A stretch of DNA of 64,000 bases from Burkholderia pyrrocinia (GTDB lineage: Bacteria > Pseudomonadota > Gammaproteobacteria > Burkholderiales > Burkholderiaceae): assembly GCF_022809715.1 (NCBI RefSeq), contig NZ_CP094459.1, forward strand, positions 1,426,001 to 1,490,000. Direction: 5' to 3'. Shown here piece after piece: positions 36,752 through 46,788 of this stretch. The stretch's first letter is position 1. Each line of letters starts with the position of its first letter. Made by a program: the position numbers and the translations under genes. Under the pieces are notes generated by a model. That model was given only the letters and a program-made list of their open reading frames with translations. It was not told the origin of the DNA and did not search any database.

Positions 36752-37972
36752 TCAGATCGCCTGCTTCGCCTTCAACGCCGCGATCCGTTCGTCGTCGTAG
36801 CCGAGCATGTCGCGCAGCACGTCGTCGGTCTGCGCGCCGAGCAGCGGCGGGGCCGTGCGCGCGTCGGGCGGCGTCGCGCTCATCCGGATCGGGTTGCGCA
36901 CGAGCTGCACGTCCGCGCCGCACGGGTGCGGCAGCGACACCTGCATCCCGCGCGCGACGACCTGCTCGTTGTCGAACACTTCCTCCAGATCGTTGATCGG
37001 CCCGCACGGCACGCCAGCCGCTTCGAGCACGCCGATCCAGTCGGCCTTGCCGCGCGCCTTCACCATCTCCGCGAGGATCGGCACCAGCGTGTCGCGGTGG
37101 CGCACGCGCGACGGGTTCGTCGCGAAGCGCTCGTCGTCGGCCAGTTCGGGCCGGCCGCCGGCCTCGACGAACTTGCGGAACTGCCCGTCGTTGCCGACCG
37201 CGACGATGATCCACCCGTCGCTCGTCTGGAACGTCTGGTACGGCACGATGTTCGGATGCGCATTACCCCAGCGCATCGGCGGCTTGCCGCTCGCGAGGAA
37301 GTTGGTGTTCATGTTCGCGAGCAGCGCGACCTGCACGTCGAGCAGCGCCATGTCGATGTACTGGCCTTCGCCGGTACGGTCGCGGTGCGCGAGCGCGGCG
37401 AGCACGGCGATCGTCGAGTAGAGGCCGGTCGCGAGATCGGCGATCGCGACGCCGGCCTTCTGCGGGCCGCCGCCCGGCTCGCCGTCGCGCTCGCCGGTGA
37501 TGCTCATGAAGCCGCCGATTCCCTGCACGATGAAGTCGTAGCCCGCGCGGTGCGCGTACGGGCCGGTCTGGCCGAAGCCGGTGACCGAGCAGTAGACGAG
37601 ATCGGGCTTCACCGCGCGCAGCGATTCGTAATCGAGCCCGTATTTCTTCAACTGGCCGACCTTGTAGTTCTCGAGCACGACGTCGCTTTGCGCGGCGAGT
37701 TCGCGCACGATCTGCTGGCCTTCGGGCGTCGCGATGTCGATCGTCACCGAGCGCTTGTTGCGGTTCGCCGCGAGATAGTACGCGGCCTCGGCGGTATCCG
37801 CGCCGTCCGCGTCCTTCAGGTACGGCGGCCCCCAGTGGCGCGTGTCGTCGCCGGCGCCGGGGCGCTCGACCTTGATCACGTCCGCGCCGAAATCGGCGAG
37901 GGTCTGCGCGCACCACGGGCCCGCGAGCACGCGGGTGAGGTCCAGCACGCGGATATGGCTCAGGGCACCCAT
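36752..37972 (-). CDS. CaiB/BaiF family CoA-transferase
   Basis: 406 residues of the class III CoA-transferase fold: L-D-L-T-R-V-L-A-G-P-W-C-A-Q-T-L-A-D-F-G-A-D-V-I-K-V-E at the start, N-R-N/K-K-R-S-V-T-I-D and the catalytic-Asp block G-Y-D-F-I-V-Q-G-I-G-G-F-M-S-I-T-G. Moves CoA between carboxylic acids (formyl-CoA, succinyl-CoA, carnitine-type substrates); the acid used here is unknown. Two starts compete: ATG 37972 with AAAGGAG 10 bases upstream, and ATG 37993 with GGAAGG six bases upstream. Divergent from alaS. Confidence 0.9.
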   Translation of the reverse strand: MGALSHIRVLDLTRVLAGPWCAQTLADFGADVIKVERPGAGDDTRHWGPPYLKDADGADTAEAAYYLAANRNKRSVTIDIATPEGQQIVRELAAQSDVVLENYKVGQLKKYGLDYESLRAVKPDLVYCSVTGFGQTGPYAHRAGYDFIVQGIGGFMSITGERDGEPGGGPQKAGVAIADLATGLYSTIAVLAALAHRDRTGEGQYIDMALLDVQVALLANMNTNFLASGKPPMRWGNAHPNIVPYQTFQTSDGWIIVAVGNDGQFRKFVEAGGRPELADDERFATNPSRVRHRDTLVPILAEMVKARGKADWIGVLEAAGVPCGPINDLEEVFDNEQVVARGMQVSLPHPCGADVQLVRNPIRMSATPPDARTAPPLLGAQTDDVLRDMLGYDDERIAALKAKQAI

Positions 37973-38226
37973 CGTCGAATCGTCTCCTTTCATGGCTGGC
38001 CTTCCTTGTCGGGCAAGGCCGATTGGCATGAAGCGCATCTTAAGGCGAATCGGCCATCCGGGTGGCCCAGCCGGGCCGGCCGGATGGCCGAGCCGCTTTG
38101 CCGGCGCTTTGCCCGGAAGCCGGCTCCGATCCCGTATAATCGATCGTTTCAGAATCCATGCCGCCGCGCGCCCCGCCTGGGGCGCCGGCGTTTGAAGCCG
38201 TCTTTGCCAGACTGTCCCCGCACGCC

Positions 38227-40851
38227 ATGAAAGCTGCCGAAATCCGCGAGAAATTCCTCAAATTCTTCGAATCGAAGGGCCACACGATCGTCCGCTCGTC
38301 GAGCCTCGTGCCCGGTAACGACCCCACGCTGATGTTCACGAACTCGGGCATGGTCCAGTTCAAGGACGTCTTCCTCGGCACGGACCAGCGCCCGTATTCG
38401 CGCGCCACGACGGCGCAGCGCAGCGTGCGCGCGGGCGGCAAGCACAACGACCTCGAGAACGTCGGCTACACGGCGCGCCACCACACCTTCTTCGAGATGC
38501 TCGGCAACTTCTCGTTCGGCGACTACTTCAAGCACGACGCGATCAAGTTCGCGTGGGAGCTGCTGACCACGGTCTACCAGCTGCCGAAGGAAAAGCTGTG
38601 GGTCACCGTCTACCAGGAAGACGACGAGGCGTACGACATCTGGGCGAAGGAAGTCGGCGTGCCGGCCGAGCGCATCATCCGGATCGGCGACAACAAGGGC
38701 GCGCGCTACGCGTCGGACAACTTCTGGACGATGGGCGATACGGGCCCGTGCGGCCCGTGCACCGAGATCTTCTACGACCACGGCCCGGACGTGTGGGGCG
38801 GCCCGCCGGGGTCGGCCGAGGAAGACGGCGACCGCTACATCGAGATCTGGAACCTCGTGTTCATGCAGTTCAACCGCGACGCGCAGGGCAGCATGACGCG
38901 CCTGCCGAAGCAGTCCGTCGACACCGGCATGGGCCTCGAGCGCCTCGCCGCGGTGCTGCAGCACGTGCACAGCAACTACGAGATCGACCTGTTCCAGAAC
39001 CTGATCAAGGCCGCCGCGCGCGTGACCGAGATCAGCGACCTCACCAACAACTCGCTGAAGGTGATCGCCGATCACATCCGCGCGTGCTCGTTCCTGATCG
39101 TCGACGGCGTGATCCCCGGCAACGAAGGCCGCGGCTACGTGCTGCGCCGGATCGTGCGCCGCGCGATTCGCCACGGCTACAAGCTCGGCCGCAAGGGTTC
39201 GTTCTTCCACAAGCTGGTGGCCGACCTCGTCGCCGAGATGGGCGTCGCGTATCCGGAGCTGAAGGAAGCCGAACAGCGCGTGACCGACGTGCTGCGCCAG
39301 GAAGAAGAGCGCTTCTTCGAAACGATCGAGCACGGGATGTCGATCCTCGAGGGCGCGCTGGCCGACGTCGAAGCGAAGGGCGGCAAGGTGCTCGACGGCG
39401 AACTCGCGTTCAAGCTGCACGATACCTACGGCTTCCCGCTCGACCTCACGGCCGACGTGTGCCGCGAGCGCGGCATGACGGTCGACGAGCCGGCATTCGA
39501 CGACGCGATGGCGCGTCAGCGCGAGCAGGCACGCGCGGCCGGCAAGTTCAAGGCCACGCAGGGCCTCGAATACACGGGCGCGAAGACCACCTTCCACGGC
39601 TACGAGGAAATCGCGTTCGACGACGCGAAGGTCGTCGCGCTGTACGTCGACGGGTCGTCGGTCAACGAAGTGAAGGCCGGCCAGGATGCGGTCGTCGTGC
39701 TCGACCACACGCCGTTCTACGCGGAATCGGGCGGCCAGGTCGGCGACCAGGGCGTGCTCGCGAATGCGTCGACGCGCTTCGCGGTGGCCGATACGCTGAA
39801 GGTGCAGGCCGACGTGATCGGCCACCACGGCTCGCTCGAGCAGGGCACGCTGAAGGTCGGCGACGTGCTGCGCGCGGAAATCGACGCGCACCGTCGTGCG
39901 CGCACGCAGCGCAACCACTCGGCCACCCACCTGATGCACAAGGCGCTGCGTGAAGTGCTCGGCGCGCACGTGCAGCAGAAGGGCTCGCTCGTCGATGCCG
40001 ACAAGACCCGCTTCGACTTCGCGCACAACGCGCCGATGACCGACGACGAAATCCGTCGCGTCGAGCAGATCGTCAACAACGAAATCCTCGCGAACGCGCC
40101 GGGCATCGTGCGCGTGATGCCGTACGACGAAGCGGTGAAGGGCGGCGCGATGGCGCTGTTCGGCGAGAAGTACGGCGATGAAGTGCGCGTGCTCGACCTC
40201 GGCTTCTCGCGCGAACTGTGCGGCGGCACGCACGTGCACCGCACCGGCGACATCGGCTTCTTCAAGATCGTCGTCGAAGGCGGCGTCGCGGCCGGCATCC
40301 GCCGCGTCGAGGCGATCACCGGCGACAACGCGGTGCGCTTCGTGCAGGATCTCGACGCCCGCATGAACGAAGCGGCGGCCGCGCTGAAGGCGCAGCCGTC
40401 GGAGCTCACGCAGCGCATCGCACAGGTGCAGGACCAGGTGAAGTCGCTCGAGAAGGAACTGGGCGCGCTGAAGTCGAAGCTCGCATCGAGCCAGGGCGAC
40501 GAACTCGCGCAGCAGGCCGTCGAAATCGGCGGCGTGTACGTGCTGGCCGCGACGCTCGACGGCGCCGACGCGAAGACGCTGCGCGAAACGGTCGACAAGC
40601 TGAAGGACAAGCTGAAGAGCGCGGCGATCGTGCTGGCGGCCGTCGAAGGCGGCAAGGTCAGCCTGATCGCAGGCGTCACGCCTGACGCGAGCAAGAAGGT
40701 CAAGGCCGGCGAGCTCGTGAACTTCGTCGCGCAGCAGGTCGGCGGCAAGGGCGGCGGCCGTCCGGACATGGCGCAGGCTGGCGGCACCGAGCCGGCGAAC
40801 CTGCCGGGCGCGCTGGCCGGCGTCAAGGGCTGGGTCGAAGAGCGTCTTTGA
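38227..40851 (+). CDS. alaS: Alanyl-tRNA synthetase
   Basis: 874 residues, the standard length. Class II catalytic core starts [19 protein letters not shown]; editing-domain zinc motifs H-S-A-T-H (HxxxH) near 563 and C-G-G-T-H (CxxxH) near 665 are present, and the C-terminal coiled coil plus C-Ala domain are complete. The frame is open upstream to 38158 but residues before 38227 are not alaS-like. It is divergent from the CoA-transferase gene; the 254-base gap must hold both promoters. Confidence 0.98.
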   Translation: MKAAEIREKFLKFFESKGHTIVRSSSLVPGNDPTLMFTNSGMVQFKDVFLGTDQRPYSRATTAQRSVRAGGKHNDLENVGYTARHHTFFEMLGNFSFGDYFKHDAIKFAWELLTTVYQLPKEKLWVTVYQEDDEAYDIWAKEVGVPAERIIRIGDNKGARYASDNFWTMGDTGPCGPCTEIFYDHGPDVWGGPPGSAEEDGDRYIEIWNLVFMQFNRDAQGSMTRLPKQSVDTGMGLERLAAVLQHVHSNYEIDLFQNLIKAAARVTEISDLTNNSLKVIADHIRACSFLIVDGVIPGNEGRGYVLRRIVRRAIRHGYKLGRKGSFFHKLVADLVAEMGVAYPELKEAEQRVTDVLRQEEERFFETIEHGMSILEGALADVEAKGGKVLDGELAFKLHDTYGFPLDLTADVCRERGMTVDEPAFDDAMARQREQARAAGKFKATQGLEYTGAKTTFHGYEEIAFDDAKVVALYVDGSSVNEVKAGQDAVVVLDHTPFYAESGGQVGDQGVLANASTRFAVADTLKVQADVIGHHGSLEQGTLKVGDVLRAEIDAHRRARTQRNHSATHLMHKALREVLGAHVQQKGSLVDADKTRFDFAHNAPMTDDEIRRVEQIVNNEILANAPGIVRVMPYDEAVKGGAMALFGEKYGDEVRVLDLGFSRELCGGTHVHRTGDIGFFKIVVEGGVAAGIRRVEAITGDNAVRFVQDLDARMNEAAAALKAQPSELTQRIAQVQDQVKSLEKELGALKSKLASSQGDELAQQAVEIGGVYVLAATLDGADAKTLRETVDKLKDKLKSAAIVLAAVEGGKVSLIAGVTPDASKKVKAGELVNFVAQQVGGKGGGRPDMAQAGGTEPANLPGALAGVKGWVEERL

Positions 40852-40931
40852 TCGGCACGGCCGGCGCGGCGCCCGCGAGGGCGGAGCGCCGGCCGGCACC
40901 GCGCGATTCTTTTGAACGGAATCGCATGAAA

Positions 40932-40973
40932 CGAAACGACCCGATTCGGTCATTGGCCGGTCGGGTCGTTTCG
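40932..40973. terminator. Hairpin terminator after alaS
   Basis: 13-bp perfect stem cgaaacgacccga / tcgggtcgtttcg with a 16-base loop, about 80 bases after the alaS stop and between convergent genes. Short T-runs flank it on both strands. Confidence 0.75.
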
Positions 40974-41093
40974 CGTTTACACGGGGTGCGGGTGGCTGAT
41001 CCGCCGCCATGCCTGACGTACGAGCGGTAGCCGGCCATGCAGACGGGCGGCGGGCGCGCGGGTGCGTCGTCGTGTGTCCGTCGGCGGATCGCG

Positions 41094-42008
41094 TCAGGCC
41101 GGCTGCGCCACGCGCGGCTTCTGCGCCGGGTCCGGCTGCCGCGCGGCCTCCTCAAGCGCGTCGCGCAGCGCGGCGAGCGCCGCCGACGCGTAACCCTGCC
41201 GCCACGCGAGCAGCGTATCGATCCCTTCGAGTTCGGGAATCGTGTGCGCGGCGATGTTGCCGGTCTCGGGCTGCAGGTCGAGCACCGAACGCGGCGCGAC
41301 CGCGATGCCCGCGCCGGCCGCGACGCACGCGACGATCGCGTGATACGAGCCGAGTTCGAGCACGCGCGCCGGCTTCATCCCATGCGCGGCATACCACTGC
41401 TCGGCGTACTTGCGATACGCGCAGCCGCGCTCGAACGCGATCAGCGTCGGCAGGATCACGTCGCGCGGCGTGCGCACCGGCGGATGGCCGCGCGGCGTGA
41501 GCAGCACCAGATCCTCGCGGAAGACCGGCACCGTCTCGAACGTGTCGGGCAGCGTGTCCGGCGTGGGTGGGCGCGCGAACAGCGCGGCGTCGATCTCGAA
41601 GTCGCGCACCTTGCCGATCAGCCAGCCCGTCGTACCCGTCACCAGTTCGAGCGACACGTCGGGCCACGCATGGTGATAGCGCGCGAGCACGGTCGGCAGC
41701 CGGCTCGCGGCGGTGCTCTCCATCGTGCCGAGCCGCAGCCGCCCGCGCGGCGTGTCCTCGCGCACCGCGTCGCGCGCCTCGTCGGCGAGCGCCAGCAGGC
41801 GCTCCGCATACGGCAGCAGCGTGTGCCCGGCCGGCGTCAGCACGAGCCGGCGGCCGTCGCGCACGAACAGCGCCGCGCCGAGTTCCTCCTCGAGCTGCTT
41901 GATGCGCGTCGTGACGTTCGACTGCACGCGATTGAGTTTCGCCGCCGCGCGCGTCACGCCGTTCTCGCGCACGACCGCCCGGAAAATCGCCAGCGCCGCC
42001 AGGTCCAT
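41094..42008 (-). CDS. LysR-type transcriptional regulator
   Basis: 304 residues. HTH at about 3-60 (T-R-A-A-A-K-L-N-R-V-Q-S-N-V-T-T-R-I-K-Q-L-E-E-E-L) and an effector-binding domain. Start at ATG 42008 with GGAG six bases upstream. It is divergent from the MFS transporter gene, the usual arrangement for a LysR regulator and its target. The Q-S-N-V-T-T-R recognition helix is the kind found in regulators of drug or metabolite exporters. Confidence 0.92.
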   Translation of the reverse strand: MDLAALAIFRAVVRENGVTRAAAKLNRVQSNVTTRIKQLEEELGAALFVRDGRRLVLTPAGHTLLPYAERLLALADEARDAVREDTPRGRLRLGTMESTAASRLPTVLARYHHAWPDVSLELVTGTTGWLIGKVRDFEIDAALFARPPTPDTLPDTFETVPVFREDLVLLTPRGHPPVRTPRDVILPTLIAFERGCAYRKYAEQWYAAHGMKPARVLELGSYHAIVACVAAGAGIAVAPRSVLDLQPETGNIAAHTIPELEGIDTLLAWRQGYASAALAALRDALEEAARQPDPAQKPRVAQPA

Positions 42009-42131
42009 GATTCTCTCCAAGCGATGAATGGATTCTTAATTATTCATTTTTCGAGAACGTCTGGTCAAGCTACGATGGACGCATTCCGGTTTCCGATCCG
42101 GCCGGCGCGTCGCGCGCCGGCCCATGCCGCC

Positions 42132-43385
42132 ATGTCCCGCTCCGATGCCCCGACCGCCGCCGCCGGCGCGCTTCCGTCCGATCAGGCCGACCGCCGCGCC
42201 CGCGCGGCCGCGCTGGCCTGCATGGTCGGCCTCGCCGTCGTGCTCGGCGTCGGCCGTTTCGCGTTCACGCCGCTGCTGCCGTTGATGCTCGCGGACGGTT
42301 CGATCGGCCTGAAGGCCGGCGGCTGGCTCGCATCGGCGAACTACGCGGGTTACTTCGCCGGCGCGGTCAGTTGCGCGGCGCTGCGCGTCGCGCCTGCGCG
42401 GATGGTCCGCTTCGGGCTCGCGGCCACCGTGCTGCTCACCGCCGCGATGGGCATCGGCCACCCGCTGCCCGTGTGGCTCGCGGTGCGCTTCGTCGCGGGC
42501 GTCGTCAGCGCGTGGACGTTCGTGTTCATGTCGCAATGGGGGCTGCGGCGCCTGGCCGAGCTGCACGCGCCCGAGTGGAGCGGGGTGATCTACGCGGGGC
42601 CCGGCGTTGGCATCGTGCTGACGGGGCTGATCGGCAGCGCGCTGGCCGGCCGGCCGGCGGCGTCGGGCTGGCTCGGCTTCGCGGCGCTGTCGGCCGTGCT
42701 GTCGGTCGCGATCTGGCGCACCTTTGCTGTCACGCCGGCGCAAGCCGTGCCGCCGGCCGGCACCACGCCGCACGCGGCCTCCGCGGCTTCGGCGGCCTCC
42801 GCGGCGCCGGCCGACGCGCGCCGCCATCGAGCCGATGCCGCGTGGCTCGTCGTGCTGTACGGAACGCCGGGCTTCGGCTACATCATCACCGCGACGTTCC
42901 TGCCCGTGATCGCACGCACCGCGCTGCCCGCCGGTTCGCCGTGGCCCGACCTGTTCTGGCCGATGTTCGGCGCGGCGCTGATCGTCGGCGCGATCGCCGC
43001 CGCGCGGCTGCCCGGGCACTGGGACAACCGGCTGCTGCTGGCGGCCGGCTGCGCGACGCAGGCGCTCGGCATCGCGGCGGGGATCGTGTGGCCGAACGCG
43101 CTCGGCTTCTCGGTCGGCAGCGCGCTGCTCGGGCTGCCGTTCACCGCGATCACGCTGTTCGCGATGCGCGAGGCGCGGCGCCTGCACGGCGAGCGCGCGG
43201 CCGGGCTGATGGGCTATGCGACCGCGTCGTACGGGGTCGGGCAGATTATCGGGCCGCTCGTCGCGGCGCCGCTTGCGGCGCGCTTCGGGTCGTTTTCCCC
43301 CGCGCTGTGGGTCGCGGTGGCCGCGCTGCTCGCGGGTGCCGCCGGCTTCGCGGCGATCGCCGCAAAGGGCCGCCTGCGACGCTGA
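42132..43385 (+). CDS. MFS transporter, YbfB/YjiJ family
   Basis: 417 residues with about 12 membrane helices. The first helix motif V-V-L-G-V-G-R-F-A-F-T-P-L-L-P-L-M and A-N-Y-A-G-Y-F-A-G are typical of the YbfB/YjiJ subfamily, whose substrates are mostly unknown. A loop of Ala/Pro/Thr (about 205-235) separates the two halves. Start uncertain: ATG 42132 or ATG 42075, neither with a clear Shine-Dalgarno. Probably controlled by the divergent LysR protein. Confidence 0.85.
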   Translation: MSRSDAPTAAAGALPSDQADRRARAAALACMVGLAVVLGVGRFAFTPLLPLMLADGSIGLKAGGWLASANYAGYFAGAVSCAALRVAPARMVRFGLAATVLLTAAMGIGHPLPVWLAVRFVAGVVSAWTFVFMSQWGLRRLAELHAPEWSGVIYAGPGVGIVLTGLIGSALAGRPAASGWLGFAALSAVLSVAIWRTFAVTPAQAVPPAGTTPHAASAASAASAAPADARRHRADAAWLVVLYGTPGFGYIITATFLPVIARTALPAGSPWPDLFWPMFGAALIVGAIAAARLPGHWDNRLLLAAGCATQALGIAAGIVWPNALGFSVGSALLGLPFTAITLFAMREARRLHGERAAGLMGYATASYGVGQIIGPLVAAPLAARFGSFSPALWVAVAALLAGAAGFAAIAAKGRLRR

Positions 43386-43507
43386 CGCCCGCGGGGCCGG
43401 ATCGTCTGCGGGGCGGGCAAACTCGCTAGAATGGAAGCCTTTCCCGCGCCGAGCGGGTGCGCGGGCGGCCGGCAGGCGGCCGCCGGGCGTCCGCCAGATC
43501 CCCATCG

Positions 43508-44044
43508 ATGACCACTGCCGACTACCGCTTTTGCCCGCGCTGCGCGAGCCCGCTGACCGAGCGCGCCGATCCCGAACATGAGGGCGGCCGCGTCCGCCAG
43601 GCGTGCCCCGACGACACCTGCGGCTATGTTCACTGGAACAACCCGCTGCCCGTCGTCGCCGCGATCGTCGAGCTCGACGGCAAGATCCTGCTCGCGCGCA
43701 ACGCGGCCTGGCCCGAAGGGATGTTCGCGCTGATCACCGGTTTCCTCGAGAACGGCGAGACGCCCGAGGACGGCATCGCGCGCGAGGTGTTCGAGGAAAC
43801 GGCGCTGAAGGCCGAGCACGTGTCGCTCGTCGGCGTGTACGAATTCATCCGCAAGAACGAACTGATCATCGCGTACCACGTGCGCGCGTCGGGCACGGTC
43901 GCGCTGTCGCCGGAACTGCTCGAATACCGGCTCGTCGATCCGCCGCTGCTGCGCCCGTGGCGCGCCGGCACGGGCGTCGCGCTCGCCGACTGGATGCACG
44001 CGCGCGGCCTCGACTTCGAATTCGTCGACCGGCCGGGGCAGTGA
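43508..44044 (+). CDS. Nudix hydrolase with N-terminal zinc ribbon (NudC-like)
   Basis: 178 residues. Y-R-F-C-P-R-C-A and A-C-P-D-D-T-C-G-Y form a four-Cys zinc ribbon, followed by a Nudix domain with G-x5-E-x7-R-E-V-x-E-E (G-F-L-E-N-G-E-T-P-E-D-G-I-A-R-E-V-F-E-E). The final box Gly is Ala. Resembles the zinc-ribbon plus Nudix half of NudC, but lacks the N-terminal domain, so NAD+ pyrophosphatase activity is only a suggestion. Confidence 0.88.
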   Translation: MTTADYRFCPRCASPLTERADPEHEGGRVRQACPDDTCGYVHWNNPLPVVAAIVELDGKILLARNAAWPEGMFALITGFLENGETPEDGIAREVFEETALKAEHVSLVGVYEFIRKNELIIAYHVRASGTVALSPELLEYRLVDPPLLRPWRAGTGVALADWMHARGLDFEFVDRPGQ

Positions 44045-44183
44045 CGGGCCGGCCCGTCCGCAGGGTTTCATCCGCCGTGCCGCGCGCGACCGCGACGCGG
44101 CGCTTCGCTTGTTGCCGGCGCGCCGTGCCGTACGGCCGCCGCGCTTCGTCTTCATCGTTCCCATCGTCCTGACCGCCATCGCC

Positions 44184-44621
44184 ATGTCCGACAAGCCGCA
44201 GCCGCGTTCCCGCGACGCCTACCGCCACTTCCTGCCGATCACGACCCGCTGGATGGACAACGACGTCTACGGGCACGTGAACAACGTCGTCTACTACAGC
44301 TACTTCGACACCGTCGTGAACGAGTACCTGATCCGCGCGGGCGTGCTCGACGTCGAGCACGGGCAGACGATCGGGCTGGTCGTCGAGACGCAGTGCAACT
44401 ACTTCGCGCCGCTGGTGTTTCCGCAGTCGGTCGACGCGGGGCTGCGCGTCGCGAAGCTCGGCACGTCGAGCGTGCGCTACGAGGTCGGGCTGTTCGCGCA
44501 AGGCGATGCATCGCCCGCCGCGCAGGGGCATTTCGTGCACGTGTACGTCGATCGCGGCACGCGTCGCCCGGTGCCGCTGCCCGACGCGCTGCGCGTCGCG
44601 CTCGACCCGCTCGCGGCCTGA
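44184..44621 (+). CDS. Hotdog-fold acyl-CoA thioesterase (4HBT type)
   Basis: 145 residues. T-T-R-W-M-D-N-D-V-Y-G-H-V-N-N-V-V-Y-Y-S-Y-F-D is the 4-hydroxybenzoyl-CoA-thioesterase signature, with catalytic Asp in M-D-N-D. Hydrolyses acyl- or aroyl-CoA thioesters; the exact acyl group is unknown. It lies nine bases ahead of the ABC transporter operon and may be part of it, though no functional link is evident. Confidence 0.9.
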   Translation: MSDKPQPRSRDAYRHFLPITTRWMDNDVYGHVNNVVYYSYFDTVVNEYLIRAGVLDVEHGQTIGLVVETQCNYFAPLVFPQSVDAGLRVAKLGTSSVRYEVGLFAQGDASPAAQGHFVHVYVDRGTRRPVPLPDALRVALDPLAA

Positions 44622-44630
44622 CGGTTCGCG

Positions 44631-45566
44631 GTGCACGCGGTCGCGCTCCAGGCCTTCAACGGCCTCAGCTACGGTTTGCTGCTGTTCATGCTGTCGGCGG
44701 GTCTCACGCTGATCTTCAGCGTGCAGGGCGTGCTGAACTTCGCGCATGCGAGCTTCTACATGCTCGGCGCGTATGTCGGCTACAGCATCGCGGCGCGCGC
44801 GGGCTTCTGGCCCGCGCTCGTGCTCGCGCCGCTCGCAGTCGGGCTGCTCGGCGCCGGCTGCGAACGCGCTCTGCTGCGCCGCGTGCAGGCGCGCGGCCAC
44901 ACGAGCGAGCTGCTGCTGACCTTCGGCCTCGCGTACCTGATCGGCGAGGGCGCGAAACTGCTGTGGGGGCTCGCGCCGCTGCCGGCGCCCGTGCCGACGC
45001 TGTTCGACGGTGCGCCCGTGACCGTATTCGGCCTCGCGCTGCCGCGCTACCGGCTGTTCATGATGGGGATGTCCGCGGCGATGCTGGTCGCGCTCGGCGC
45101 GCTGCTGCGCGTGTCGCGCATCGGGCTCGTCGTGCGCGCGGCGCTCACGCATCGCGCGGCCGTCGAGGCGCTCGGCTACGACGTGCCGCGCGTGATGACC
45201 TTGTTGTTCGGCACGGGCACCGCGCTCGCGGCGCTGGCCGGCGTGATCGGCGCGCCGCTCGCGGTGATCGAACCCGCGTTGGCCGAGACCGTCGGGTCGG
45301 TCGTGTTCGCGGTCGTCGTGATCGGCGGGCTCGGCTCGCTCGGCGGCGCGTTCGCCGCGTCGCTCGCGGTCGGTTTCGCGCAGACCTTCGCGGCCGCGAG
45401 CGACACGTCGCTGCGCGACCTCGCGTTATGGGCCGGCATCGCGCTGCCGGACAGCGTGGCCGCGGTGTCGATCGCGCAGCTTGCGCCGCTGGTGCCGTAC
45501 CTGTTGCTCGTCGCGGTGCTGGTCGCACGGCCGCGCGGGCTGTTCGGCGAGCGTGCCGATGCGTAG
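44631..45566 (+). CDS. Branched-chain amino acid-type ABC permease (LivH-like)
   Basis: 311 residues, about eight membrane helices, GTG start. L-I-F-S-V-Q-G-V-L-N-F-A-H-A-S-F-Y-M-L-G-A-Y and G-G-L-G-S-L-G-G-A-F-A-A-S are hallmarks of the LivH family of hydrophobic-amino-acid/amide importers. First of four overlapping transporter genes (LivH, LivM, two ATPases). No binding protein gene occurs in the operon or nearby. Confidence 0.9.
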   Translation: MHAVALQAFNGLSYGLLLFMLSAGLTLIFSVQGVLNFAHASFYMLGAYVGYSIAARAGFWPALVLAPLAVGLLGAGCERALLRRVQARGHTSELLLTFGLAYLIGEGAKLLWGLAPLPAPVPTLFDGAPVTVFGLALPRYRLFMMGMSAAMLVALGALLRVSRIGLVVRAALTHRAAVEALGYDVPRVMTLLFGTGTALAALAGVIGAPLAVIEPALAETVGSVVFAVVVIGGLGSLGGAFAASLAVGFAQTFAAASDTSLRDLALWAGIALPDSVAAVSIAQLAPLVPYLLLVAVLVARPRGLFGERADA

Positions 45567-46788
45567 CCGCGCGCTCGCCGGCCTTGCGCGCTGGGCGCTG
45601 TTCGCCGCGTGCGTCGTGCTGCCCGCGTGGCTGTGGCCGCACGGCGCGGTGCTCGGTTATCTCGCGCAGACGGCCGCGCTCGTCGTGCTCGCGCTGTCGT
45701 ACAACCTGCAGCTCGGCACGACCGGGCTGCTGTCGTTCGGGCATGCGGCGTTCGCGGGCCTCGGCGCCTTCGCGGCCGCGCACTGGTTCAACCGCTTCGG
45801 CGGGCCGCTGCCGCTGCTGCCGCTCGTCGGCGGCATGGCCGGCGCGGGCTTCGGCTTCGTCGCGGGGCTGCTCGCGACGCGCCGTTCAGGCACCGCGTTC
45901 GCGATGATCACGCTCGGGCTCGGCGAATGCGTCGCGGCCGCCGCATGGAGCGTGCCCGCGTGGTTCGGCGGCATCGGCGGCGTGCCGATCGATCGCGCGA
46001 GCGGCACGCCGTGGGGCGGCTGGCATTTCGGCGCGCCGGTGCAGGCGTACGCGGTGATCGCCGCATGGTGTGTCGTGTCGGCGTGGGCCATGCACGCGCT
46101 GACGCGCACGCCGCTCGCGCGGCTCGCGAACGCGGTGCGCGACAACCCGGAACGCGTTGCCGCGCTCGGCACCGATCCGCGCCGCGTGCGGCTCGCGATG
46201 GTCACTTGCGCGTCGTTCTTCGCGGGCATCGCCGGCACGCTGACGCTGATCGACGTCGAAATAGCGACACCCGACAGCGTGTCGATGGCGCGCTCGGCGA
46301 CCGTGCTGATCGCCGCGGTGATCGGCGGCACCGGCGCGTTCTTCGGGCCGGCGGCCGGCGCGGCGATGCTGACCGCGCTGAGCATCGTCGTCGCGGGCGT
46401 GTCGCGCGCGTGGGCGCTGTATCTCGGCGTGTTGTTCGTCGTGATCGTCGTGGCCGCGCCGCGCGGGATCGCGGGCATCGCGCAAGCGCTCGCGCATGCG
46501 TTGCGCCGCGGCGCGCCGGCGGCCGAGCGGTGGCGCATGCTGTGCGGCGTCGGCGCGTGCGTGTTCTGGGGCGTCGCGATCGTCTGCGCGGCCGAACTCG
46601 GTTATGCATGGCGCTTCGCGCAGGACGACGGCACGGGCTTCGCGTTCGGCGCCTGGGGCATCGATGCCGATATGCCGGCCGGCTGGGCCGTCGCGTGCTC
46701 GGCGGCCGGCATCGGCACGCTGCTGTGGGGCTGGCGCGCGCGGCTCGTGCAGGGCAGGCAGTCCGGCAAGCGGGAGGACGGGCGATGA
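45559..46788 (+). CDS. ABC permease LivM-like with a C-terminal two-helix extension
   Basis: 409 residues. The core (about 1-315) has LivM features: L-S-Y-N-L-Q-L-G-T-T-G-L-L-S-F-G-H-A-A-F, and G-T-G-A-F-F-G-P-A-A-G-A. Most LivM proteins stop at this point; here about 90 extra residues carry two further helices (about 330-350 and 380-400) and a basic end. This part is not a fused ATPase. Overlaps the LivH-like stop by eight bases. The ATG follows a GTG (45553) that could also serve. Confidence 0.88.
   Translation: MRSRALAGLARWALFAACVVLPAWLWPHGAVLGYLAQTAALVVLALSYNLQLGTTGLLSFGHAAFAGLGAFAAAHWFNRFGGPLPLLPLVGGMAGAGFGFVAGLLATRRSGTAFAMITLGLGECVAAAAWSVPAWFGGIGGVPIDRASGTPWGGWHFGAPVQAYAVIAAWCVVSAWAMHALTRTPLARLANAVRDNPERVAALGTDPRRVRLAMVTCASFFAGIAGTLTLIDVEIATPDSVSMARSATVLIAAVIGGTGAFFGPAAGAAMLTALSIVVAGVSRAWALYLGVLFVVIVVAAPRGIAGIAQALAHALRRGAPAAERWRMLCGVGACVFWGVAIVCAAELGYAWRFAQDDGTGFAFGAWGIDADMPAGWAVACSAAGIGTLLWGWRARLVQGRQSGKREDGR

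Noticed and set aside
38149..41010. 953-codon minus-strand frame opposite alaS
   Set aside because: Antisense shadow of a certain gene, no family likeness.
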